A DNA stretch of 37,231 bases from JALYUA01 sp038229875. GTDB lineage: Bacteria; Acidobacteriota; Thermoanaerobaculia; UBA5066; Gp7-AA6. Position 1 is the first letter of the stretch. Each line of letters starts with the position of its first letter. The notes under the pieces are model-generated. The model had not been told where the DNA came from and did not search any database. It saw only the letters and a program-made list of their open reading frames with translations. Position numbers and translations under genes: made by a program. The stretch is taken from contig JBBROA010000027.1 of NCBI GenBank assembly GCA_038229875.1, positions 1 through 37,231 on the forward strand, given 5' to 3'. Shown piece by piece: positions 15,472-23,630 of the stretch.

Positions 15472-17694
15472 CTAGGGCGTCAGGCGCCTGGCCGCGTCGC
15501 GGATCCGGGCGGCACAGACGTCGATCGTCGCGGCGGTTCTCGCGATTTCGCGGTTGACGTCGTTCCATTGTTTTTCTTCGATCGCTTCGCGCACGGCGGG
15601 CAGCGTCTTCACGTCGTAGCCGGTGTAGAAGCCGGGCGCGTAGAGAAAGTGTTTGAACCACGGACGGCGGGGAAGGCCTTCCGGGCGGAGCATTCCGCGC
15701 TCGACGGACCGGATGAGCGCGTTGACGGCGGACAGCCGGGCGGCGTCGGTGGCCGGTCCCGTCGCCGCGGCTCGTTCGAACTCCCGGGCGGCGCGGGCGA
15801 GATTGTCGGACGCGTTCTCGAGCGGCGAGAAATCGAAAAACGGCACGGGCGGCTCGCGCTTCTCCTCCGCGAGGGGCTCCCGCGGGTCCTCCAGGGCGGA
15901 GGGGACTCCTTCGTCCAGGCGCCGGGTTTTCTCTTCGTTTGCCTCGCGCCTGTCGGCGGCGAGCGTGCGCAGCTCTTTCACGTATGTGCTGACGGTGTCG
16001 GCGAGGCCCGTAAACTCGAACGGGAGCAGGTCGGCGTTTGCGAGCCGAAGCGTGAGCAGCCCCGTGGTCTGCGCGAGCGTTCGCCCGTACACGAACTCGC
16101 CGTCTGAAAACCGTGTGTACCAGGAAAAATCGTCGTAGATCGAGTGGTACACGCCGCCGCCGCCCTCCCCGCCGTAACCGAGGTTCAGTGAGGGAATCCC
16201 GAGATGCTGGCGAAACGGAGTGAAGTCCGAGCCTGATCCGAGCGCCGAGATCCTCAGGTTCCGGCGCTCGCGCGCCTCGCGCCGCTCCTCCGCGTTCTTC
16301 GAATCTTCGATCCGCCGGAGGCGCGCGCGTTTTCCGACCGAGATCTTTTTCTCCGGGTCCTCGACGTCTCCGGCAACTTCGTTCACGAGGCTCTCGAGAG
16401 AATGAGAGCCGCCGACGCCGAGGTATCCGCGGCCATTGGAGTCCGTGTTGATGTACGCGACCGCCTTTGCGCTCAGCTCATCGGCGTGCGTCTCGACCCA
16501 CTCGGTCGAGCCGAGCAGGCCCGGCTCCTCGCCATCCCAGGCGCAGAGGATGATCGTCCGCTTCGGCCGCCAGCCGGATTTCACGAGCGCTCCGAGCGAC
16601 CGCGCCTCTTCGAGGAGAGCGGCGAGCCCGCTGACGGGGTCGCTCGCGCCGTTGACCCATGCGTCGTGGTGGTTTCCCTGGATGATCCACTCGTTGGGCC
16701 AGACGGAGCCCCCGATTCGCGCGATGACGTCGTGCGCCGGAACCATATTCCAGTCGAACACCAGCTTCAGGTGAACGGTCGCCGGACCCGGACCGACGTG
16801 GTACGAGAGGGGAAGGCCTCCCCGCCACTCGCGCGGCGCCATGCGGCCGCCGAGGGCCGCGAGCAGGGGACGCGCGTCGCCGTAGGAGATCGGGAGCACC
16901 GGAATCCGCGTGAGGGTCCGCGCGTCCTTGCGATCGAGCCTGCGAGCGTCACGGGTCGCGCCGATCCCCGGAGTGAGCGGGTCCCCGGGGTAGAGGGGCA
17001 TGTCCGCGACGCTGCCGCGCTGGACGCCCTGCTCCGGGCGGTACGCGCCCTGCGGGTACACCTCGCCTTCGAAGTATCCATCGTCGCGCGGGTCGGAATA
17101 GATCAGGCAGCCGACGGCGCCGTGCTCGGCCGCCACTTTCGGCTTGATCCCGCGCCAGCTCGCCCCGTACCGGACGATGACGATCTTGCCGCGGACGTCG
17201 ATCTTCATTCTCTCGAGCCGCTCGTAGTCCGCCGGGACACCGTAGTTGACGTAGACCAGCGGCGCCGTGACGTCTCCGTCGATCGAGTACGCGTTGTACG
17301 TGGGAAGCTGGCCGGCCGTCTGCGAAGAGGTCGGGTCGCCTTCGACCGGCGTCTCGGTGAGCGAGGCCCGGAACCGGGTCGGGGCCACGAGCTCCACGAG
17401 CCGCTCCTTCGGGGTGGGAAACAGGACGTCGAAAGTTTCGATGCGCGCTTCGAGCCCCCACTCGCGAAGCTTCGCCAGCATCCACTTCGCGTTCGCCTCT
17501 CCGCGCGCTGAGCCGATGTGGTGCGGCTCAGCGGAAAGGAAGCGGTCGAACTCGCGGATGCTCGCGGCGTCGAGCGCGGACGCGTACCGCCGTTCGATTT
17601 CTTTCTGGGCCGCCGCGTCGCCCGGAAATCCCCGGAGCCCGAGAAGGAGCGGAAGAAGCGCGATCACCGTCGCCTGGCGAATTCGGTTTTTCAT
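15472..17694 (-). CDS. M28 metallopeptidase, glutamate carboxypeptidase II-like
   Basis: The 740-residue secreted protein (signal peptide ATVIALLPLLLGLRGFPGDAA) has the three-part layout of glutamate carboxypeptidase II/transferrin receptor relatives. A PA domain is inserted (LVYVNYGVPADYERLERMKI...GKIVIVRYG). The M28 catalytic domain has His342 and Asp344 (GNHHDAW), the bridging Asp in ASDPVSG, the catalytic Glu pair in AWDGEEPGLLGSTEW, Asp in YINTDSNG and His in VYHSIYDDFSWY. A C-terminal TFR-type helical dimerisation domain contains FFDFSPLENASDNLARAA and KHFLYAPGFYTGYDVKTLP. All zinc ligands are present, so it is probably an active dinuclear zinc exopeptidase removing C-terminal residues from peptides in the periplasm. 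It is monocistronic. Confidence 0.93.
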   Translation of the reverse strand: MKNRIRQATVIALLPLLLGLRGFPGDAAAQKEIERRYASALDAASIREFDRFLSAEPHHIGSARGEANAKWMLAKLREWGLEARIETFDVLFPTPKERLVELVAPTRFRASLTETPVEGDPTSSQTAGQLPTYNAYSIDGDVTAPLVYVNYGVPADYERLERMKIDVRGKIVIVRYGASWRGIKPKVAAEHGAVGCLIYSDPRDDGYFEGEVYPQGAYRPEQGVQRGSVADMPLYPGDPLTPGIGATRDARRLDRKDARTLTRIPVLPISYGDARPLLAALGGRMAPREWRGGLPLSYHVGPGPATVHLKLVFDWNMVPAHDVIARIGGSVWPNEWIIQGNHHDAWVNGASDPVSGLAALLEEARSLGALVKSGWRPKRTIILCAWDGEEPGLLGSTEWVETHADELSAKAVAYINTDSNGRGYLGVGGSHSLESLVNEVAGDVEDPEKKISVGKRARLRRIEDSKNAEERREARERRNLRISALGSGSDFTPFRQHLGIPSLNLGYGGEGGGGVYHSIYDDFSWYTRFSDGEFVYGRTLAQTTGLLTLRLANADLLPFEFTGLADTVSTYVKELRTLAADRREANEEKTRRLDEGVPSALEDPREPLAEEKREPPVPFFDFSPLENASDNLARAAREFERAAATGPATDAARLSAVNALIRSVERGMLRPEGLPRRPWFKHFLYAPGFYTGYDVKTLPAVREAIEEKQWNDVNREIARTAATIDVCAARIRDAARRLTP

Positions 17695-17944
17695 CAGAAG
17701 GGAATTCTATGCGGCGACGCGCGACGTCCGCGCGCGGCGTCTTCCGTCCACCATGTGATTGTGATTGCGCGCGCGGGACTTCGCCCTTAAAATGATCGTG
17801 GTTGACAGGGGGTCGGGGCCCATGGGGCGCCGACAGGAACGCTCGGGGGGCGAAGATCGTGACCGCCACGGCTCCGAACGCTCAGGATCGGCCGTCGAGG
17901 CCGGCTCGCCCGAGTCTTTCCCGTCCGAGCTCCGGAGCCGTTTC

Positions 17945-18244
17945 ATGAGACTCGTGTGGTCTCAACCTTCCTCGCCGGCCGACCGGCCGAAAAGCCTCGT
18001 GCTGATGGGAGTCGTCTGCATCTTCTTCGGCGGAGCCGTCGTCGGCCGGCCCGGGTCGGCGGACAGCCCGCGGGCCTTCCGCGCGGCCGCCGCCAGTCTC
18101 GTAGGAACCGGATTCCTTGCGTGTCTCGCTGGAGGAGCGGCCTTCATCTTTCAACGCCGCAAGCCCGGTCCATCGCTCACGCTGGCCGACCCCGACACCT
18201 CCGCGGATCCTGCCCCGTCCATGCGAGAGGAGGAACAGTGGTGA
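17945..18244 (+). CDS. Small two-helix membrane protein
   Basis: From ATG 17945 (GGAG seven bases upstream) the product is 99 residues with two hydrophobic segments (SLVLMGVVCIFFGGAVVG and AAASLVGTGFLACLAGGAAFIF). A basic patch follows, then an acidic tail. The frame is open further upstream with ATGs at 17792 and 17822, but that region is charged and unconserved in character. Its TGA overlaps the GTG of the next gene (GTGA), so the two are probably translationally coupled. No family is recognised. Confidence 0.6.
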   Translation: MRLVWSQPSSPADRPKSLVLMGVVCIFFGGAVVGRPGSADSPRAFRAAAASLVGTGFLACLAGGAAFIFQRRKPGPSLTLADPDTSADPAPSMREEEQW

Positions 18245-18471
18245 ATCGCGAAAATGTGTTCCCGTTCGACGTCTCGCCCCGGGCCGCCCTGGCCCGCCGA
18301 GGAGCCCCCGACAAGTTGCGCGCCGCTCGCGCGGATGCCGGTATCGAGTGCCCGGAGTGCGAGGCCCCCCTGCGTCTCGCCGCTACGGCCCTTGTCGGAG
18401 AGCCCGACCTCTTCTGCGAAAGCTGCGAGACCGTGTTCTCAATTTTCCGTGGGGAAGTGGCGGCGGATTAG
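18241..18471 (+). CDS. Small zinc-ribbon protein
   Basis: The 76-residue product from GTG 18241 has an AGGAGG seven bases upstream. It carries two CxxC knuckles, IECPECEAPL and LFCESCETVFSIF, about 22 residues apart, which should bind one zinc. It overlaps the end of the membrane-protein gene by four bases. No partner or DNA-binding module is visible. It may be a structural or regulatory zinc-ribbon peptide. Confidence 0.65.
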   Translation: MNRENVFPFDVSPRAALARRGAPDKLRAARADAGIECPECEAPLRLAATALVGEPDLFCESCETVFSIFRGEVAAD

Positions 18472-18568
18472 AGGGAAGGCCGGACTGCGAGGGGATCAGG
18501 CCGGGCGGGCTCCGCTCGGTCCCGTTCGTTCGCCGATTCCTGGCGGGGAGCCGGCCGGCCGCCGGCGC

Positions 18569-18745
18569 CTAACTGACGAGATTCCGGATCGACGGCAGTC
18601 CGAGGATCAGGAGAATCAGCGACAGCGTCAACGAGACGAAGCCCAGCAGCTGCGAGACCGGCGACGAGGGCAGCGCGCGGTTGAGAAGGCCGAACACCTC
18701 GAATCCGATCCCGAACGCGAGGAAGGCAGTTCCGAGCCGCAACAT
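18569..18745 (-). CDS. 58-residue membrane peptide
   Basis: This is a short reading frame easily missed by length cut-offs. It encodes MLRLGTAFLAFGIGFEVFGL, a linker with RALPSSPVSQ, and a second helix with GFVSLTLSLILLILGLP, ending SIRNLVS. GGAGG lies six bases before the ATG. Two transmembrane helices are expected. No family is recognised. The strong ribosome-binding site and hydrophobic pattern argue for a real gene. Confidence 0.6.
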   Translation of the reverse strand: MLRLGTAFLAFGIGFEVFGLLNRALPSSPVSQLLGFVSLTLSLILLILGLPSIRNLVS

Positions 18746-18826
18746 AGAGGTCCTCCGGGCGCGGGGGATTGCGAAAGTCGTGCCTTATGTCCTGACCCGG
18801 GGCGCGCACCGGCGAAAGGGAAATCG

Positions 18827-20239
18827 TCAGGGATTCGCGGCGCCGGCCTCGGGCTTCAGGTACGTCCATCGATGCGGCATGTCGATGATCGCGTGAAACC
18901 GGAGCAGGAAGCGCGCGGACAGCCGCCCGTCGTCCCCCGCGGCGGCGTCGAAGCCTGATTCCTGCTGCAACATTTCGACCGGCGGAAGCGGGGCCGGGCC
19001 CCAGTGAAGACCTTCGGCGCTCCGCGCATCGGAGGGGAAGCCCAGACGCCGCGCCGATGCGGCGGCTACGGTGAGCGCGGTCGGCGTCGCCGTGCCGGCC
19101 AGGAGCCGGAGGAGCTCGCGGCCCTTCTTGAGGATCGCGACCGGACGGTCGCCGTCGTCGTCGAGGACGGCCCGGTAGTAACCCTCCGGCCGCACCCAGT
19201 GCTCGGTGTCGAGAAGCCGAAGCCTTCTCGCGTCCGGGTCGTATTCCACCGCGGCCTCGCGGAAGAGAGCGGCTCCGAGAGAGACGTCCGCGCCGAGTGG
19301 GATCGCGTCGGAAACCTCGAAGAAAATATCGGACTCGCTCCATCCGCCGATCGCGATCGGGCCTCCGCGCGCGAGCCGGCGCCCGAACGCGTCGGTCCGG
19401 ACCGGCCAGGCAAGCCGCCCCGCGAGCGCGGGTCGGATGCGGACGGGACCGTCCGCCGAGGAATCGATCGCAAAAACGGCGGATTCCTTCCCGACAGAAC
19501 CGGCGACGGTGACTTCGGCTGAGCGCGAACCGAGAAGGGGTGCCTCGACGGCAGGCTGCGCCCAGCGCGACGACCACCCTCCCGCCACGACGTCCGCGAT
19601 CTGGCTGACGGGGAGGCCGGTGTGGCGGTGCTCCACGTTGACGGGGGCCAATCTGGACGTTTGCATCCTCCACCGGGTGGGGCTCTGAAAGTCGATCGAA
19701 AGCCCGGGCGAGCGGACGGCCACGAGCTGCATCGAGCGGCGGTCGAAGGTCAGCGTGAGCGGGTTCCCCTGCCGCGGAGTGAGGCGCAGGGCCACGCGCG
19801 TCGAATCGGCGGCTCCAGGCTCGACCCCGGCCCGCTCCGCGTCCTCGAAAAGGTACCCCCGGCGCCAGAAGTAGGACCGGGTCGTGAGCTCCGCCAGGAG
19901 CGGCTCGGACACGACTCGCGTCACACCGTCCTCGTCGGTGAAATACGCTTTTCCCCCCTGGATTCCCATGACCCGCGTGACTCCGGCGGAGGAGACCGTC
20001 TCGCGATACGCACGCGCATCCCATTCGATCTGCTCGGTTCCAGGCTCCGCGGAGGGGCCCGCAACGGCGCTGAGCGCCAGGCGGATCACCTGAGATCCGG
20101 CGAGAGGCCGCACGCCCGCGGCGTGGCGATGGGCCTCCAGAATCCGGCGCGCGAGGGTGGCGTCCGAGCGGCAAGCCGTAGCCGAAACGAGGATCGCGAG
20201 CAGGGAAGGAACGAAGAAAATGGACCCGTGCCGCCTCAT
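18827..20239 (-). CDS. Aspartyl-protease-like exported protein, active site degenerate
   Basis: The 470-residue product has an N-terminal signal ending in SATAC, close to but not a textbook lipobox, so it may be a lipoprotein. The first half resembles an outer-membrane lipoprotein carrier-type beta fold (LTLTFDRRSMQLVAVRSPG). The region around residues 240-345 looks retropepsin-like: AEVTVAGSVGKESAVFAIDS..., then RRLARGGPIAIGGWSESDIFFEV, then LGADVSLGAALFREAAVEYDPDARRL reduced to its 'G.d..lG...l....veyD...rrl' pattern. The expected Asp-Thr/Ser-Gly is Asp-Ser-Ser (FAIDSSADG), so catalysis is doubtful. A similar second, shorter domain may start near VAILKKGRELL. Confidence 0.6.
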   Translation of the reverse strand: MRRHGSIFFVPSLLAILVSATACRSDATLARRILEAHRHAAGVRPLAGSQVIRLALSAVAGPSAEPGTEQIEWDARAYRETVSSAGVTRVMGIQGGKAYFTDEDGVTRVVSEPLLAELTTRSYFWRRGYLFEDAERAGVEPGAADSTRVALRLTPRQGNPLTLTFDRRSMQLVAVRSPGLSIDFQSPTRWRMQTSRLAPVNVEHRHTGLPVSQIADVVAGGWSSRWAQPAVEAPLLGSRSAEVTVAGSVGKESAVFAIDSSADGPVRIRPALAGRLAWPVRTDAFGRRLARGGPIAIGGWSESDIFFEVSDAIPLGADVSLGAALFREAAVEYDPDARRLRLLDTEHWVRPEGYYRAVLDDDGDRPVAILKKGRELLRLLAGTATPTALTVAAASARRLGFPSDARSAEGLHWGPAPLPPVEMLQQESGFDAAAGDDGRLSARFLLRFHAIIDMPHRWTYLKPEAGAANP

Positions 20240-20422
20240 CTTTTCAGCCGGGGAACGGAGCCTCCGCCGACCGGCCGCCGCCGCTTGCTCCCTCGAAGCG
20301 CGCGCGCCGCGAGCGGCGCGAAGGAGACCTTCGCGTCCGCTTTCGGGGTGGCGGATCGCATCGTGAGCCGATCTTACGCCCGCAGCGACACGGCGGAAAA
20401 AAACGTGTGGCAGCGGTTTTCC

Positions 20423-20453
20423 TTGTCTCCGGGCTCGGAACGGTGGTTAGAAT
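20423..20453 (+). promoter_or_regulatory. Possible promoter of the HU gene
   Basis: TTGTCT (20423-20428) and TAGAAT (20448-20453) resemble -35 and -10 boxes in a locally AT-richer stretch. The spacer of 19 bases is longer than ideal. The HU start codon lies 60 bases downstream of the -10 box. The remainder of 20240-20513 holds no gene. Confidence 0.35.
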
Positions 20454-20513
20454 AGCGCACAAATTTTGATCCCGCCGGCAACGGCGATTCCACAAGAAGA
20501 AGGGGTAGTGCAT

Positions 20514-20813
20514 ATGGCAAAAGATTCGAAGGCGCTTTCCAAATCTGCGATCGCGGACCACCTGGCGAAGTCCACCGGAAACACGAAGCGCATCGCGACG
20601 CAGTTTCTGGACGACCTCACTGCGCTCGCCTACAAGGAAGCGAAAAACAGCTTCACGATTCCCGGAGTGGGAAAGCTGGTCCTCGTGAATCGCAAGGCTC
20701 GGATCGGCCGCAACCCCGCGACCGGTGAAGAGATCAAGATTCCCGCCAAGCGGGTGGTCAAGTTCCGCGTTTCCAAAAAGGCCAAAGACGCCATCCTCGG
20801 CGTGAAGAAGTAA
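20514..20813 (+). CDS. HU-family histone-like DNA-binding protein
   Basis: The product is 99 residues. The N-terminal helices (SKSAIADHLAKSTGNTKRIA, FLDDLTALAYKEA) and the beta core (NSFTIPGVGKLVLVNRKAR) are those of HU/IHF. The DNA-contacting arm contains the HU signature GRNPATGEEIKIPAKRVV, including the conserved proline that intercalates at bends. The ATG at 20514 follows AAGGGG. An in-frame upstream ATG at 20466 would add a non-conserved leader. HU compacts and bends DNA as a dimer. The gene is monocistronic with a strong terminator. Confidence 0.95.
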   Translation: MAKDSKALSKSAIADHLAKSTGNTKRIATQFLDDLTALAYKEAKNSFTIPGVGKLVLVNRKARIGRNPATGEEIKIPAKRVVKFRVSKKAKDAILGVKK

Positions 20814-20845
20814 CTTCCCGATCAAACAGTCCGTCGAGAGACGAG

Positions 20846-20880
20846 AAAAAGCGGTCCCGGGCGGGACCGCTTTTTCTTTT
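20846..20880. terminator. Bidirectional rho-independent terminator
   Basis: GCGGTCCC (20851-20858) pairs with GGGACCGC (20863-20870) around a four-base loop. The stem is extended by flanking A and T runs and followed by TTTTTCTTTT on the plus strand and TTTTTCTC on the minus strand. It separates the convergent HU gene and the minus-strand gene ending at 20904. Confidence 0.92.
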
Positions 20881-20903
20881 GTCCGAATCCTGACCCGAGG
20901 GCG

Positions 20904-21674
20904 TTACTGCGGGGAAACCGTCTTCGTGTGCACGGTCTTCGTCGTGGTCTTGTACTGAATCGAGCGGACGACGGGCTTCCCGCTCACGGTCGTCGTCGAG
21001 ACGGTGACCTTCCTGCCGACCGCGACGTCCTTCGGCAGCTGCGAGTCAGTGGTGATCGTGTAAGTGGTCGTCTTGCTGTTCGGTCCCACGACGGTGATCG
21101 ACTGGCCGGGCTCGTAGGCCTGGACGGTCCCCGAAATCGTCGTGGCGCGGGTGGACGTGGTGGTCTGAGTCGTCTGACCGGACGCGCCGGAGTCGGTGTC
21201 GGACGGCGAAGTGGTGGTGGTCGTCTGCTGCGAGGACATCGTCCGCCGGCCCGTCCCGGTCGCGGGGGCCACTGAGGTCGCCGGGGCCATCGAGGTCGCG
21301 GCGCCGGCCGGAGCGGTCACGGTCGTGATGCGTGCAACGTGGACCGAACCGTCGGCCGGCTCGGTATAGATCATCACGCGGCGGCCGACCTGGATGTCGG
21401 AGGGCACCGTCAGGCCCGGATCGAGCGTGTAAGTGACCGTCCCCTTGTTCGGCTCCCGAATGACGATCGACTGACCGGGTTCGTAAGTGACGACCTCACC
21501 GGTCACGGTGACCGTCTTCGTCGAGGTCGAGGTCGAGCCGTCGGGATTCTGCGTCATCGTCTGTGTCGTGCGCGTCGTGGACGACGTCCCGGCGGCGGGG
21601 GCTTCCTGCTGCGCGCCGAGGGCAGCCGTCACTGAAGCGAGAGCGATCGAAGCCAGATTCGTTTTCCAGGACAT
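20904..21674 (-). CDS. Secreted Thr-rich protein with two repeat domains
   Basis: The 256-residue product has a signal peptide (LASIALASVTAALGAQ) and two copies of a small beta domain. Copy 1 is VTGEVVTYEPGQSIVIREPN...VTYTLDPGL followed by DIQVGRRVMIYTE. Copy 2 is ISGTVQAYEPGQSITVVGPN...TTYTITTDS followed by DVAVGRKVTVST. Between them is a Thr/Ser-rich linker. The 'G.V..YepG.sI.v..p....tYt.......vGr.V' pattern suggests a small OB- or SH3-like barrel similar to DUF5666-type proteins, but I cannot name a family. It is a paralogue of the next gene, which has the same layout. Confidence 0.7.
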   Translation of the reverse strand: MSWKTNLASIALASVTAALGAQQEAPAAGTSSTTRTTQTMTQNPDGSTSTSTKTVTVTGEVVTYEPGQSIVIREPNKGTVTYTLDPGLTVPSDIQVGRRVMIYTEPADGSVHVARITTVTAPAGAATSMAPATSVAPATGTGRRTMSSQQTTTTTSPSDTDSGASGQTTQTTTSTRATTISGTVQAYEPGQSITVVGPNSKTTTYTITTDSQLPKDVAVGRKVTVSTTTVSGKPVVRSIQYKTTTKTVHTKTVSPQ

Positions 21675-21747
21675 GAGGTCTTCCTTTCGAAGTCGGTTGT
21701 GAAGAGAGCCCCCGGCCGATCCGGGGACTCGAGATCCGGCTGCGCTT

Positions 21748-22467
21748 TTACGCCGCCTTCTTTTTCTTGGACTTGGTGGTCATCCTGGTCTTGCCGGTGT
21801 AGGGCGCGATCGTCGTGGCCTTCTGTCCGTTGTCGCCCTTGGTGTACGTCACCTTCACGCGGTCGCCGACGTTCAGAGCCGCGCCGGCCATCGAGACGTT
21901 CTCATCGAGGTCAAACGAATAGTCCTTGTTCTTGGGACCGGTCACGGTGACCTTCTTGCCGGCGTCGTAGGTCTTCACCTTTCCGATGACCGTCTCCGTC
22001 TTCACCTTGGTGTTCGGGCCCGGGCCCGTATGCTTCGTCGTCGATTCCATGTGCATGGATCCGCCCGGCGGGACCACCGGCTCCGTCTTCTGAGCCGTTC
22101 CCATGGCCGCAGTGCCGCTCGCGGCGCCCATCGCCTTGCCGGAGCCCTTCGTCACGGTCGTGACTTTGTTTCCGCCCGATTCCTTCGTGTACCAGACGGT
22201 GACGGTCTGGCCGGCCGCGATACCGGAATCGACCTGTGCGTTGGTGTCCAGGTCGAACGAGTAATCTTTATTTCCGGGTCCCGTCACGGTGATTTTCTTC
22301 CCCGCGTCGAGAGTCTTCACGGGCCCCGTGACGGACTCGGTCTTCGCCTTGGTGTTCGGCCCCGCTCCGGTGTGTTTGGTGGTGGATTCGGTGTGGGTGG
22401 TCTGCCCCAGCACCGTGGTTGCGGCGCAGAAGGCGACGACAACCGCAATGTCTTGGATGCGCTTCAT
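21748..22467 (-). CDS. Secreted repeat-domain protein, paralogue of the 20904 gene
   Basis: The 239-residue product starts at ATG 22467 with AAGGAG six bases upstream; an ATG at 22518 would precede the signal. The signal peptide is followed by two copies of TESTTKHTGxGPNTKxKTE, each leading into a domain VxGxVKTxDAGKKxTVTGP and NKDYSFDLD. A VGDRVKVTY-type ending and a lysine-rich tail (TKSKKKKAA) follow. The domain pattern matches the neighbouring gene, so the two arose by duplication with further internal duplication. Function unknown; secretion is likely. They share orientation, 73 bases apart. Confidence 0.72.
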   Translation of the reverse strand: MKRIQDIAVVVAFCAATTVLGQTTHTESTTKHTGAGPNTKAKTESVTGPVKTLDAGKKITVTGPGNKDYSFDLDTNAQVDSGIAAGQTVTVWYTKESGGNKVTTVTKGSGKAMGAASGTAAMGTAQKTEPVVPPGGSMHMESTTKHTGPGPNTKVKTETVIGKVKTYDAGKKVTVTGPKNKDYSFDLDENVSMAGAALNVGDRVKVTYTKGDNGQKATTIAPYTGKTRMTTKSKKKKAA

Positions 22468-22562
22468 GGATCTCTCCTTACGGGGTCCAAAATGGACCTT
22501 CATGGGGGGACAATCCAAGAATCGTGCCCGGAATGGGGGGCAGGGAGTTATCCTCCTTTTTG

Positions 22563-23096
22563 ATGCGCCGCCTCTCCCGCCTGTTCGTTTCGCTCTGCGC
22601 CCTGCTCTTCGTTCCGGCCCTGGCGTTTCCTCGGCCCGAGGCGCCGAAGTGGCCCCTCACCATGCGGGACGGGCTCCCGGCCGCCCTCCCCGGGTGGGCG
22701 GCGGCTCCGACGGATCCCCTCCCGGAGGAGGACGAGAACGGGATGGGCCGCTACACGGAAGTCTCGCGATTTTTCCAGCGGATCGAAAGCCCGACTTCCA
22801 CCAAGCAGTTCCGAATCGCTGTGCAGGACTACGGAAATGGAGTGGACCTGCTCCCGATGCTGCGCAAAGCGGTGACCGAAGTCGCCAGGTCCGGTGTGGA
22901 GACCCGCGAGCTCGACATGTCCGGGCACCGCGCGTTCGTGGTCACGGACCGGTCGACGGGAAAGCCCACGACCATGGTCACAGTGTTCGTCTCCGGCGGC
23001 CGCCTCGTGCTCGGCCAGGGCGCGAACGTCCCGGGCGATGAGGCCGTGAAGCTCGTGCGGCTGGTCGATTTTCCGAAGGTCGCCGCCTCGCGCTGA
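22563..23096 (+). CDS. Secreted hypothetical protein
   Basis: From ATG 22563 the product is 177 residues with a signal peptide (LSRLFVSLCALLFVPALAFP). It continues with a compact domain: PEAPKWPLTMRDGLPAALPG, YTEVSRFFQRIESPTSTKQF, RIAVQDYGNGVDLLPMLRKA, GHRAFVVTDRSTGKPTTMVT, and RLVLGQGANVPGDEAVKLVR. The ending with a hydrophobic strand and a helix resembles small periplasmic domains that monitor protein state, but I do not recognise the family. It diverges from the repeat-domain gene and is followed after 25 bases by a GNAT gene in the same direction. Confidence 0.65.
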   Translation: MRRLSRLFVSLCALLFVPALAFPRPEAPKWPLTMRDGLPAALPGWAAAPTDPLPEEDENGMGRYTEVSRFFQRIESPTSTKQFRIAVQDYGNGVDLLPMLRKAVTEVARSGVETRELDMSGHRAFVVTDRSTGKPTTMVTVFVSGGRLVLGQGANVPGDEAVKLVRLVDFPKVAASR

Positions 23097-23121
23097 TCGC
23101 GCCGGCGTTCCCGCCCGCATC

Positions 23122-23619
23122 GTGACCATGCTCGTCCGCAGAGCCGCGCCGGAGGATGGGGCCCGGATCCTGGAGCTCGATCGCGAACTGGCGAATTTCG
23201 AAAAGCTGACGCCCTCCGACGAGCCGGAGGGCCGCCGCCTTCTCGCGTGGATTTTCGAGGAGCGGAAGCTAGAGGCCCTCGTCGCGGAGGACGAAGGCGC
23301 GATCGTGGGGATGGCTCTCTTTTACGAGGGGCTGGGCACCTTTCGCGCGAAGCCGTTTCTCTACCTGGAGGATCTCGTCGTCTCTAGATCCGCCCGGAGC
23401 CGCCGGGTCGGACAAGCTCTGATGGCGGCACTCGCGCGCGAGGTCGTTTCCCGGGGCGCCTTACGGCTCGAGTGGAGCGTCCTCGACTGGAACGAACGGG
23501 CAATTTCTTTTTACGAGCGGCTTGGGGCGCGTCACTCGACCGAGTGGGTCAAGTACTCGCTAGAAGGCGAAGAGCTCGAAAGGCTCGCCCGCGGCGGCCC
23601 GGACGTAAAAGAAAGCTGA
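23122..23619 (+). CDS. GNAT-family N-acetyltransferase
   Basis: The 165-residue product has the GNAT fold: beta1 (LVRRAAPEDGARILELDREL), beta4-motif A (YLEDLVVSRSARSRRVGQAL, where the usual RxxGxG/A pyrophosphate loop reads RRVGQA), and the motif B region RLEWSVLDWNERAISFYERL with the conserved Asn and Tyr. The YLEDLVV and EWSVLDWN sequences resemble the diamine N-acetyltransferase subgroup, so a polyamine or small amine is a possible acceptor. GTG 23122 or ATG 23128 may be the start. Confidence 0.9.
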   Translation: MTMLVRRAAPEDGARILELDRELANFEKLTPSDEPEGRRLLAWIFEERKLEALVAEDEGAIVGMALFYEGLGTFRAKPFLYLEDLVVSRSARSRRVGQALMAALAREVVSRGALRLEWSVLDWNERAISFYERLGARHSTEWVKYSLEGEELERLARGGPDVKES

Positions 23620-23630
23620 CGCCGACGCCC

